DNA from: Frigoribacterium endophyticum
GTDB taxonomy: Bacteria; Actinomycetota; Actinomycetes; Actinomycetales; Microbacteriaceae
Assembly: GCF_011759585.1 (NCBI RefSeq)
Contig: NZ_JAAOYV010000001.1
Location: 1,116,001-1,180,000 of the forward strand
Reading direction: 5' to 3'
Length of the DNA: 64,000 bases
The notes under the pieces were generated by a model. That model saw only the letters and a program-made list of their open reading frames with translations, ran no database searches and was not told the DNA's origin. Each line of letters opens with the position of its first letter. Position 1 is the stretch's first letter. This document shows positions 38,144-48,629 of the stretch, piece by piece. Position numbers and translations under genes: made by a program.

Positions 38144-39280
38144 ATGACGACCATCGTACCGGCGCGCCCGACCGGAGCCGTGAGCCTGGCCGACGTCCTG
38201 GAGTCGTCCGTCGCGGCCCTCACGGGCCAGGTCGGCGCCCTCCCCCTCCCCCCCGCCCGCTCGGCGATCCTCCTCCTCGTCGACGGCCTCGGCTCGGCCT
38301 CCCTGGGGGCCCGAGCCGGTCACGCACGCACCCTCACGGGCCGGAAGGGCAGCATCTGGTCGGGCTTCCCGACCACGACGGCCGCTGCCCTCGCGACGCT
38401 CACGACGGGCGCGCTCCCCGGCGAGCACGGGCTCGTCGGCTGGTCCGTCCTCGACGCGGAGAACGACCGGGTCGTCAAGCAGCTCTCCGGCTGGGACGAC
38501 CGGATGCGCCCGAGCACGTGGCAGCGCCGGTCGACCGTCTTCGAGCGCAGCGCCGCGGTCGGCGTCCGCAGCTTCGCGGTCGGGCCCCGTCGCTACGCCG
38601 CCTCCGGGCTCACCGAGGCGATCCTCTCCGGCGCCGAGTACGTCACCGCCGAGACCGTGGCCGAGCGCTTCGCCACCGCGCGCTCCCTCGTGGCCGCGCC
38701 CGGCGCCTCCCTCGTGTACCTCTACGTGCCCGAGCTCGACATGATCGCCCACCGGGCCGGGTGGGAGTCGGACGAGTGGACGGCGGCCCTGGAGGAGCTC
38801 GACGGAGAGGTGCGGCGCCTGGACGAGGCGCTCGGCGCCGACGAGGGGCTGCTCGTCACGGCCGACCACGGCGTGCTCGACGTGGCCGAGAAGGGCCGCG
38901 TCGTCTTCGGCGGCCAGGCCGCGCTCGTCGACGGGGTTCGCCACGTGGCGGGGGAGCCGCGCTGCCTCCAGCTGCACTTCGAGCCCGACGCGAGCGACGG
39001 CCAGCGGGCCGCGACCGTCGCGGCCTGGCGCGAGGCGGAGTCGCACCGTTCCTGGGTCGTCACCCGCGAGGAGGCGGTGGTGGCCGGCTGGTTCGGCCCG
39101 GTCGACGAGGCGGTGCTGCCTCGCATCGGCGACCTGCTCGTCGCCGCCCGCAAGGGGGTCGTCTACTACGACGGCCGCTCCACCGGCGGTGCCGCGGGCA
39201 GCATGATCGGCCAGCACGGGTCCTGGTCGAGCGAGGAGACGCAGGTGCCCCTGCGCCGGTTCGGGGCCTTCGCCCGCTGA
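38144..39280 (+). CDS. Alkaline-phosphatase superfamily phosphodiesterase / nucleotide pyrophosphatase
   Basis: The product is 378 aa from ATG 38144 (a GTG 6 bases upstream is also possible). Metal and catalytic sites of the type I phosphodiesterase family are visible: [10 protein letters not shown] (Asp), [10 protein letters not shown] with the nucleophilic Thr, [11 protein letters not shown] (Asp and His), and [12 protein letters not shown] (Asp-His). There is no signal peptide or membrane helix, so it is probably cytoplasmic. The substrate is unknown. It lies between divergent parC and convergent sepH, with 1 base between its stop and the sepH stop. Confidence 0.88.
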   Translation: MTTIVPARPTGAVSLADVLESSVAALTGQVGALPLPPARSAILLLVDGLGSASLGARAGHARTLTGRKGSIWSGFPTTTAAALATLTTGALPGEHGLVGWSVLDAENDRVVKQLSGWDDRMRPSTWQRRSTVFERSAAVGVRSFAVGPRRYAASGLTEAILSGAEYVTAETVAERFATARSLVAAPGASLVYLYVPELDMIAHRAGWESDEWTAALEELDGEVRRLDEALGADEGLLVTADHGVLDVAEKGRVVFGGQAALVDGVRHVAGEPRCLQLHFEPDASDGQRAATVAAWREAESHRSWVVTREEAVVAGWFGPVDEAVLPRIGDLLVAARKGVVYYDGRSTGGAAGSMIGQHGSWSSEETQVPLRRFGAFAR

Positions 39281-39281
39281 G

Positions 39282-40454
39282 TCAGGCGGGGCCCTCGTCG
39301 TCCGTCCGGGCACCGAACACGATCTCGTCCCAGCTCGGCATGGACGCGCGCCCCCTGCCCTTCTTCGGCGGGGTGGTCGTGGCGGAGGTCGGGATCGGGT
39401 CGCGACCGCGGCCTCGACGGGCCGAGCCGATGGACCGGGGCTCGGCCGGGGCGGGGGCCGGCGGGTCGACCTGCTCGGTCTCGTCGTCCCGGGGGGCGGG
39501 AGGGGCGCCCTCGGGCAGGCCGAAGTCGGTCAGGGGGACGTCGATGACCCGCATCGACCCCGTGGACGGGTGCGCCGAGCGCTCGTCGTCCGTGAAGCGG
39601 GCGGCCTCGCGCTCGCCCCGACGGCGGCGCAGGGCCTCGAGCAGGTCGGCCGTCTGGGCCTGCGACGACGGGGAGGTCGGGGCGGAGTCGCGGTTCGTGG
39701 CGGCCAGGGAGGCGGCGGACCGCGGGTCGACGCGGGGGCGCTCGGCGGCCGGGGACTCGACGACGGTGTCGTCGACGACGTCGGAGCGGTCGGGGGCGAT
39801 CTCGAAGGCGCCGGTGTCGAAGCGGCCGCCGGCGTCCGACTCGGCGTCGGAGGAGTGGCCCACCGCGCGGAGGCGCGGGACGAGGGGGCCCGGGTCGGCG
39901 GAGTGGCGGGACAGCACGTGGGCGTCGCCCGAGTGGGGCGCCAGGGCGGTGCGCTTGGGGTCGAAGCGCCAGACGGCGTCGCGGGCGACCTCCTGGGTGA
40001 CGTAGGAGACCCGCACGACCCAGCCGTGCTCGCCGTCCTTGTAGCTCGTCCACTCGCGGTCGGTCGCGTCGGCGGCGTCGAGGCGGGACTCGATGACCGC
40101 GCCGAAGGTGCCGGAGCCCGTGGAGGGAGCCACCTCGGTGGCGACGGAGACGGCCACGCGGAGGGCCGTCTCGAGGACGAAGGCGCGCTCCGCGAGGACG
40201 GGGCCCTCGAAGCGGTGGACGAACTCGACGTCGGCGCCGGTGAGCGCGGCGACCTCGGCCGACGAGAGCCCGGAGCGCACGAGCGACTGGATCTCACGCG
40301 GCGGGGCCTTGCGCGTCGTGGCGGGCGTCTCGCCGCTCGCCGTGCGCAGCTGCGCGCGCAGCGAGTGCGTGACGGGGAGGCGGTACTCGACACCGGCGTC
40401 GGTGGTCAGGAGGAGCGCTCCGTCCTCGACTCCGTTGACCCTCAGATCCTGCAT
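39282..40454 (-). CDS. sepH: Septation protein SepH (DUF3071)
   Basis: The product is 390 aa. The N-terminal 200 residues match DUF3071/SepH: MQDLRVNGVEDGALLL, YRLPVTHSLRAQL, then a helix-turn-helix-like region IQSLVRSGLSSAEVAALTGA and FVHRFEGPVLAERAFV. SepH in Streptomyces and mycobacteria binds FtsZ through this part and promotes Z-ring assembly. The C-terminal half is disordered, with acidic and Pro/Ser-rich parts and a conserved end, GRASMPSWDEIVFGAR. Both conserved ends are present, so the protein is complete. Confidence 0.93.
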   Translation of the reverse strand: MQDLRVNGVEDGALLLTTDAGVEYRLPVTHSLRAQLRTASGETPATTRKAPPREIQSLVRSGLSSAEVAALTGADVEFVHRFEGPVLAERAFVLETALRVAVSVATEVAPSTGSGTFGAVIESRLDAADATDREWTSYKDGEHGWVVRVSYVTQEVARDAVWRFDPKRTALAPHSGDAHVLSRHSADPGPLVPRLRAVGHSSDAESDAGGRFDTGAFEIAPDRSDVVDDTVVESPAAERPRVDPRSAASLAATNRDSAPTSPSSQAQTADLLEALRRRRGEREAARFTDDERSAHPSTGSMRVIDVPLTDFGLPEGAPPAPRDDETEQVDPPAPAPAEPRSIGSARRGRGRDPIPTSATTTPPKKGRGRASMPSWDEIVFGARTDDEGPA

Positions 40455-40651
40455 GTGGCACGCCTTTCGCCGTCGTGTTCCCGGGAGAAGAATCGCACGT
40501 CAGAGGCCGTCTGCCGGGAATGCGACGGGCGTGCCGCGGGTTCCACCGAGGCGGCCGAGAGGCCCCCCGCGGCGGGTTTGCTATTCGACAACGAGTGATG
40601 CAAACTGTGCCCGCCGAATCGGGCAACGATCAACACGAAGACTGGATGGGC

Positions 40652-40942
40652 ATGGCCACCGACTACGACGCACCTCGCAAGAACGACGACGACTCGGAGT
40701 CGATCGAGGGCCTCAAGGAGCGCACCCCTGACAAGACGACCGGCGTCATCGACGACGACGCCGACAACCCCGGCTCGTTCGAGCTGGCCGGGCAGGACCT
40801 CTCCGACCTCGACCTCGACGTCGTCGTCCTCCCTCCCCAGGTCGACGAGTTCACCTGCGTGGAGTGCTTCCTCGTGAAGCACCGTTCGCAGCTGGACCAC
40901 GAGACCAAGCTGGGCGCTATCTGCCGGGAGTGCGCCGCCTGA
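40652..40942 (+). CDS. DUF4193 zinc-ribbon protein
   Basis: The product is 96 aa from ATG 40652 (MATDYDAPRK, the usual family start; ATG 40646 is also possible). An acidic middle (LSDLDLDVVVLPP) is followed by DEFTCVECFLVKHRSQL and GAICRECAA, four cysteines in two CxxC pairs. Function unknown; the family is near-universal in actinobacteria and lies beside sepH and dut. Its 3' end overlaps the convergent DUF3093 gene by 26 bases. Confidence 0.9.
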   Translation: MATDYDAPRKNDDDSESIEGLKERTPDKTTGVIDDDADNPGSFELAGQDLSDLDLDVVVLPPQVDEFTCVECFLVKHRSQLDHETKLGAICRECAA

Positions 40943-41372
40943 GCTCCTCCACCCGGCGCACGACCTCGTCAGGTCGTCGCGTCGACACCAACCAGTAAGG
41001 AGCGGGGTCGGAGTCGTCGGTCAGCGTGATCTTCACGACCGGCCCCACCCAGCCCCGGAAGAGGGTCCAGGCTCGCGCGTCGAGCCCGGGCCCTCTCTGC
41101 GTGGTGGCGGCGGAGCCCGTGAACCCCGTCACCTCGCCGATCTCGTCGGGGTGCAGCCGGGCCCGGCCGGCGTGGAACCCCTCGTCGTCCACACGGACGA
41201 CCGGCGAGCTGACCACGAGCGCCACGACCGCGGCCGCGTAGAACAGCACGGCCACCACGACGCCCACGACGGGGTCGATGGGCAGGAAGACCAGCAGGGT
41301 CGCGGGCACCAGGAGCGCCGAGGCGAGGAAGACGGTGAGCGGCGGCAGCAGCCGTTCGCGGTAGGGGTTCAT
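40917..41372 (-). CDS. DUF3093 membrane protein
   Basis: The product is 151 aa. Two close membrane helices (about 13-32 and 37-55) follow MNPYRERLLPP; the rest is a cytoplasmic beta-rich domain (VVRVDDEGFHAGRARLHPDEIG, GWVGPVVKITLTD, PYWLVSTRRPDEV). It matches DUF3093, whose gene is usually divergent from dut, as here. Function unknown. The stop lies inside the DUF4193 gene on the other strand. Confidence 0.9.
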   Translation of the reverse strand: MNPYRERLLPPLTVFLASALLVPATLLVFLPIDPVVGVVVAVLFYAAAVVALVVSSPVVRVDDEGFHAGRARLHPDEIGEVTGFTGSAATTQRGPGLDARAWTLFRGWVGPVVKITLTDDSDPAPYWLVSTRRPDEVVRRVEELRRRTPGR

Positions 41373-41398
41373 GGGTCCATTCGACCAGACTTCTGCAC

Positions 41399-41404
41399 TA
41401 CCCT
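41399..41404 (+). promoter_or_regulatory. -10 box TACCCT, leaderless-type, of dut
   Basis: TACCCT ends 6 bases before the dut GTG at 41411, and no Shine-Dalgarno sequence is present. Confidence 0.45.
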
Positions 41405-41410
41405 CGACAC

Positions 41411-41911
41411 GTGACCCAGAGCCTCGACGTCCCCCTCACGGCCCGGAGGTCGCCCGCCGACCCGTCCACGGGCACGGCCGCCGTCGACCACACGCCGCGG
41501 TACGCCCACCCGGGCGACGCCGGCGCAGACCTCCTCGCGAGCGAGTCCGTCGTGCTCCTGCCCGGCCGTCGTGCCCTGGTCGGCACGGGGGTCTCGATCG
41601 CCCTGCCCGAGGGCCACGCGGCCTTCGTCATGCCCCGCAGCGGGCTCGCGGCCAAGCACGGCGTGACCGTCGTCAACAGCCCGGGCACCGTCGACGCGGG
41701 CTACCGTGGTGAGATCAAGGTCGCGTTGTTGAACACCGACCTCGAGGCCGAGCACCACGTCGCCGTCGGCGACAAGATCGCCCAGCTCGTCGTCATGCCC
41801 GTCGTCCGGGCCGAGTTCCTCCCCGTCGACGCCCTCCCCGAGAGCGTCCGCGGCGAGGGGGGCTTCGGCTCCACGGGCTACGCACACACCACCGGAGGCA
41901 CCGCATCATGA
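41411..41911 (+). CDS. dut: Deoxyuridine triphosphatase
   Basis: The product is 166 aa with GTG start. It hydrolyses dUTP to dUMP, protecting DNA from uracil and feeding thymidylate synthesis. The five trimeric dUTPase motifs are visible: HPGDAGADLLA, MPRSGLAAKHG, VNSPGTVDAGYRGEIKVALLN (catalytic Asp), GDKIAQLVVMPV and GEGGFGSTGY (C-terminal phosphate-binding tail). The N-terminus is about 15 residues longer than usual. Its stop overlaps the DUF3710 start (ATGA). Confidence 0.97.
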   Translation: MTQSLDVPLTARRSPADPSTGTAAVDHTPRYAHPGDAGADLLASESVVLLPGRRALVGTGVSIALPEGHAAFVMPRSGLAAKHGVTVVNSPGTVDAGYRGEIKVALLNTDLEAEHHVAVGDKIAQLVVMPVVRAEFLPVDALPESVRGEGGFGSTGYAHTTGGTAS

Positions 41912-42627
41912 GGAAGTCGAAGCGCGAAGCGCAGCAGCTGGCCACGACCGAGGTCGAGGTCGAGACCGCTGACCTCGACGACGTCGAGGTCAGCATCGAG
42001 TCCCTGGAGGACGCGGAGGTCGAGGTCTTCGACGACTCCAAGTCCGCTCCTGCCGACCGTGCCGACACGGGCCCGCTCGACGAGACCGAGGCCAGCCCCG
42101 TCCGCCCGTACGTCGACCTGGGCGGCGTGAAGATCCTGCCGCGCGACGGCCTGCACCTTCGCCTCGAGGTCGAGGAGGGCAGCAAGCGCGTCGTCGCCGT
42201 CGGGCTCGACTTCGCGAAGTCGACGCTCCAGGTGCAGCCGTTCGCCGCCCCCCGCAGCACGGGCCTGTGGAACGAGATCCGCGAGCAGATCACCGAGCAG
42301 ATCCAGCGACAGGGCGGCACCACGGCCGAGGTCGACGGCCCGTTCGGCCCCGAGGTCAGGGCCGAGATCCCCGTCATGGGCGGCGACGCCAGCACGACCC
42401 GCCGAGCCCGCTTCATCGGCGTCGACGGCCCCCGCTGGTTCCTCCGCGGCGTCATCGCCGGCGAGGCGGCGGTCGACCCGGAGGCCGCGGAGAAGATCGA
42501 GGAGCTCTTCCGGAGCGTCGTCGTCGTCCGCGGCAGCACCCCGATGGCCCCGCGTGACCTCATCCCGCTGACCATGCCGAAGGCCGGCCCGACCGACGCC
42601 CCCAGCACGACGCCCTCGCGCGTCTGA
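41908..42627 (+). CDS. DUF3710 protein
   Basis: The product is 239 aa, starting with a basic MRKSKREAQ and a long acidic stretch rich in Glu, Asp and Val. A globular part follows (RPYVDLGGVKILPRDGLHLR, LQVQPFAAPRSTGLWNEIRE, VRAEIPVMGGDAS, GVDGPRWFLRGVIAGEAA, PLTMPKAG). It fits DUF3710, next to dut in most actinobacteria; role unknown. It is coupled to dut by a 4-base overlap. Confidence 0.9.
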   Translation: MRKSKREAQQLATTEVEVETADLDDVEVSIESLEDAEVEVFDDSKSAPADRADTGPLDETEASPVRPYVDLGGVKILPRDGLHLRLEVEEGSKRVVAVGLDFAKSTLQVQPFAAPRSTGLWNEIREQITEQIQRQGGTTAEVDGPFGPEVRAEIPVMGGDASTTRRARFIGVDGPRWFLRGVIAGEAAVDPEAAEKIEELFRSVVVVRGSTPMAPRDLIPLTMPKAGPTDAPSTTPSRV

Positions 42628-42640
42628 CGCGACCGAGCCC

Positions 42641-43450
42641 GTGAGCACGCCCGGCCTCGGCGACGCCGACGACCTCCGCGCGACCGGCACGCCCGTCGGC
42701 GACGGCGAGGCGTCGCCTCTCGACGACCCTCGCGTCTCGCTCTCGGCCCAGCTCCGCTCGGCGGCGCAGCGTGCCGGCATCGGGCAGGTCGCGCCCGGCG
42801 AGGTGCCCACGGCGTCGGCGCTCCTCTCGGCGATCGGCGGCGTCCGCGGCCTCGTCGAGTCGATCGTCCCCGGCCTGGGCTTCGTCGTCGTCTACGCCGT
42901 GACGCGCGACGTGCTCCCGTCGGTGCTGATCCCGGTCGTCGTGGCCCTGGCCTTCGTCGTCGCCCGCGCCGTGCAGCGGGGCCCCGTGGCCCAGGCCCTG
43001 GCCGGCGTCCTGGGCATCGCGATCTCCGCCGCGATCGCCCTGCTCAGCGGTCGCGCCGAGGGCAACTTCGTGCCCGGGCTCGTCATCAACGCCGTGTCGC
43101 TGCTCGCCCTCCTCGCGAGCGTCGTGGTCCGCTGGCCGCTGATCGGCGTCGTCGTCGGCCTCCTGACCAACGAGGGCTCCGCCTGGCGCGGCGACCGCGC
43201 CAAGCGTCGCGTCCTCACCCTCGCGACCGTCCTGTGGGCGGGGCTCTTCGCCGCCCGGCTGGCGGTCCAGCTCCCGCTCTTCTTCGCGGGCCAGATCACC
43301 GCCCTCGCGACCCTGAAGCTGATCATGGGCGTGCCCCTCTACGCGGGCCTGCTCTGGGTCACGTGGCTGCTCGTGCGGACGGTCTACCGCGGCCGAGCCG
43401 AGGCCGAGGTCGGCGACGCGGCCGCCGAGGGCGATCCGCAGCGCTCCTGA
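42641..43450 (+). CDS. DUF3159 membrane protein
   Basis: The product is 269 aa from GTG 42641. A soluble N-terminus (SAQLRSAAQRAGIGQVAPGE) is followed by about six membrane segments (for example FVVVYAVTRDVLPSVLIPVV, LAGVLGIAISAAIALLSG, VINAVSLLALLASVVVRWP, LATLKLIMGVPLYAGLLWVT). GRAEGNFVPGLVINA and WRGDRAKRR are family marks of DUF3159. Function unknown. It is the third gene of the dut-DUF3710-DUF3159 unit, with 13 bases between it and DUF3710. Confidence 0.9.
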   Translation: MSTPGLGDADDLRATGTPVGDGEASPLDDPRVSLSAQLRSAAQRAGIGQVAPGEVPTASALLSAIGGVRGLVESIVPGLGFVVVYAVTRDVLPSVLIPVVVALAFVVARAVQRGPVAQALAGVLGIAISAAIALLSGRAEGNFVPGLVINAVSLLALLASVVVRWPLIGVVVGLLTNEGSAWRGDRAKRRVLTLATVLWAGLFAARLAVQLPLFFAGQITALATLKLIMGVPLYAGLLWVTWLLVRTVYRGRAEAEVGDAAAEGDPQRS

Positions 43451-43482
43451 CCGCTGTTCCGCGACTCCTGGTGGTACCGTTG

Positions 43483-43496
43483 TCTCGACATCGAGA
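43483..43496. promoter_or_regulatory. Perfect palindrome upstream of acnA, operator candidate
   Basis: TCTCGA-CA-TCGAGA is an exact inverted repeat, 38 bases before the acnA -10 box. It would suit a dimeric repressor or activator. I do not recognise the regulator. Confidence 0.4.
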
Positions 43497-43533
43497 TACA
43501 TCGACGGCCACGGCCGCTCGCGGTCGATCGACT

Positions 43534-43539
43534 TAGGCT
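43534..43539 (+). promoter_or_regulatory. acnA -10 box (TAGGCT)
   Basis: TAGGCT gives an expected transcript start near 43546 and a 60-base leader that includes a GGGAGA ribosome site shortly before GTG 43607. Confidence 0.4.
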
Positions 43540-43606
43540 GGCCTCGCTGGTGCGGCTCCGGGTCGGGCGACCATGATGAGGGCGTAGTCAGCAAGGGAGA
43601 CGGCAC

Positions 43607-46438
<2,832 letters not shown>

Positions 46439-46449
46439 CCCGCACGAGG

Positions 46450-46485
46450 AGCCCCCACCCGCGTCGCCGACGCCCGGTGGGGGCT
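46450..46485 (+). terminator. Hairpin after acnA
   Basis: AGCCCCCACC pairs with GGTGGGGGCT (10 bp) around a GC-rich loop, 11 bases after the acnA stop, with a short TT after the stem. Confidence 0.6.
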
Positions 46486-46511
46486 TCCGGCGTTCTCGCC
46501 GGGTCGACGCA

Positions 46512-46517
46512 TAAACT
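46512..46517 (+). promoter_or_regulatory. dxs -10 box (TAAACT)
   Basis: TAAACT lies 39 bases before ATG 46557, leaving a leader of about 33 bases with a GGAAAGGAAG ribosome site. Confidence 0.4.
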
Positions 46518-46556
46518 GAGCCCGGCTGCCTCCGGGTAGGCGGAAAGGAAGCCGGC

Positions 46557-48497
46557 ATGAGCATTCTCGAGACGATCAGCGGTCCGCGTGACCTCCTCGC
46601 GTTGACCGACCAGCAGATGGTCGACCTCGCGACGGAGATCCGGGCGTTCCTCGTGGCGGAGGTCAGCAAGACCGGCGGCCACCTCGGGCCGAACCTCGGG
46701 GTCGTCGAGCTGACGCTGGCCATGCACCGCGTGTTCCGCTCGCCGCACGACGCGTTCGTCTTCGACACGGGCCACCAGTCGTACGTGCACAAGCTCGTGA
46801 CGGGCCGACAGGACTTCAGCGGTCTCCGCCTCCGGGGCGGACTCGCGGGTTACCCGCAGCGCAGCGAGTCGGAGCACGACATCGTCGAGAGCTCGCACGC
46901 CTCCAGCAGCCTCTCGTGGGCCGACGGCATCTCGCGCGGCTTCGGCCTCACCGGCCAGTCCGACCGCCACGTCGTCGCCGTCGTCGGCGACGGCGCGCTG
47001 ACCGGCGGCATGACGTGGGAGGCGCTGAACAACATCAGCGACGACAACGACCGCCGCCTGATCATCGTCGTGAACGACAACGGTCGGTCGTACGCCCCCA
47101 CCATCGGCGGCATGGCGCGCTTCCTCAACACGGTGCGCACGCGGAGCACCTACCGCGAGATGCACATGGGCAGCGAGGCCGTGTTCGACCGGCTCGGCCA
47201 CCCGGGTCGCGCGTTCTACCGCGGCGTGCGGGGCGGGCTGCACGGCTTCCTCAGCCGCTTCACCAACAACGAGGCGCTCTACTCGAACCTCGACATCAAG
47301 TACATCGGGCCCGTCGACGGCCACGACCAGGTCGCGATGGAGGAGGCCCTCCACCAGGCCAAGAACTACGGGGCGCCGGTCATCGTCCACGCCATCACGG
47401 AGAAGGGTCGCGGCTACGACCCCGCCCGCGCCGACGTGGCCGACCAGTTCCACGCGGTCGGCCAGATCGACCCCGAGACCGGCGAGCCGCTCGAGACGAC
47501 CGCCGCGCCCTCGTACACGAGCGTCTTCGCGGACGAGATGGTCGCCGTCGCCGCCGAGGACGAGACCGTCGTCGGCATCACCGCCGCGATGCTGCGGCCG
47601 GTCGGGCTGCACAAGATGGCCGAGCGCTTCCCCGAGCGGGTGCTCGACGTCGGCATCGCCGAGCAGCACGCGGTCACCTCCGCCGCGGGCCTGGCCTACG
47701 CCGGGCTCCACCCGGTCGTCGCCCTGTACGCCACCTTCGTCAACCGCGCCTTCGACCAGGTCCTGATGGACGTCGGCCTGCACCGGGCGGGCGTGACCTT
47801 CGTGCTCGACCGGGCGGGCGTGACCGGGCCGGACGGCCCGAGCCACCACGGCATCTGGGACTTGGCGCTGCTCCAGATCGTCCCGCACATCCGTCTCGCC
47901 GCGCCCCGCGACGCCACGCGCCTCCGGGAGGAGCTCCGCGAGGCCGTCGCCGTCACCGACGCCCCGACGGTCGTGCGCTTCTCGAAGGGCACGGTCGGCA
48001 CCGAGCACGAGGCCGAGCGCCGGCTCGACGACGGCGTCGACGTCCTCTCGAGCGACGAGCGCCGCGACGTGCTGCTCGTCTGCGTGGGGCCGATGGCCTC
48101 CGTGGGGCTCGAGGTGGCCGAGCGCCTCGCCGCACAGGGCATCGGCGCCACCGTGGTCGACCCGCGCTGGGTCGTGCCCGTGGCCCGGTCGATCGTCGAC
48201 CTCGCCGCCGACCACCGCCTCGTCATCACGATCGAGGACGGCGTCCGGGTGGGGGGCATCGGCACCCGGGTCCGACAAGACCTCCGTCAGGCGGGCGTCG
48301 ACACGGCCGTGACCGAGCTGGGCCTGCCCGACGAGTTCCTCGAGCACGGCTCACGGGCCCAGATCCTCGAGGAGGCGGGCCTCACCCCCCAGCACATCGC
48401 GCGGGACGTCGTGGCGCAGGTCCTCGGGAGCAAGATCCCCGTGGCCCGCCCGCTCGACGACGCCGACGAGCGTCGGGTGGACGCCCAGCACGACTGA
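46557..48497 (+). CDS. dxs: 1-deoxy-D-xylulose-5-phosphate synthase
   Basis: The product is 646 aa. It joins pyruvate and glyceraldehyde-3-phosphate, the first step of the MEP isoprenoid pathway. Seen: GGHLGPNLGVVELTLAMH, the TPP-binding VVGDGALTGGMTWEALNN, and the transketolase-like Glu-containing FPERVLDVGIAEQHAVTSAAGLA. YATFVNRAFDQVLMDVGLH and DRAGVTGPDGPSHHGIWDLA form the substrate pocket. Length and motifs are normal. No other MEP gene is in the window. Confidence 0.97.
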   Translation: MSILETISGPRDLLALTDQQMVDLATEIRAFLVAEVSKTGGHLGPNLGVVELTLAMHRVFRSPHDAFVFDTGHQSYVHKLVTGRQDFSGLRLRGGLAGYPQRSESEHDIVESSHASSSLSWADGISRGFGLTGQSDRHVVAVVGDGALTGGMTWEALNNISDDNDRRLIIVVNDNGRSYAPTIGGMARFLNTVRTRSTYREMHMGSEAVFDRLGHPGRAFYRGVRGGLHGFLSRFTNNEALYSNLDIKYIGPVDGHDQVAMEEALHQAKNYGAPVIVHAITEKGRGYDPARADVADQFHAVGQIDPETGEPLETTAAPSYTSVFADEMVAVAAEDETVVGITAAMLRPVGLHKMAERFPERVLDVGIAEQHAVTSAAGLAYAGLHPVVALYATFVNRAFDQVLMDVGLHRAGVTFVLDRAGVTGPDGPSHHGIWDLALLQIVPHIRLAAPRDATRLREELREAVAVTDAPTVVRFSKGTVGTEHEAERRLDDGVDVLSSDERRDVLLVCVGPMASVGLEVAERLAAQGIGATVVDPRWVVPVARSIVDLAADHRLVITIEDGVRVGGIGTRVRQDLRQAGVDTAVTELGLPDEFLEHGSRAQILEEAGLTPQHIARDVVAQVLGSKIPVARPLDDADERRVDAQHD

Positions 48498-48570
48498 CCG
48501 ACACCGGCGTCCGCGCCGGCTCGGCTCTCCTTGGCGCCCGTCCGGCCTCGGCGGGCCGCGCCGACAGCGT

Positions 48571-48610
48571 CGGAGGGCCCGCCACGACCGTCGTCGTGGC
48601 GGGCCCTCCG
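48571..48610. terminator. Bidirectional hairpin between dxs and fadB
   Basis: A perfect 18-bp stem with a 4-base loop (48571-48588 with 48593-48610) lies between the convergent genes. No U-tract. Confidence 0.72.
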
Positions 48611-48629
48611 ATCGCCGTGCCCCGTGGCG

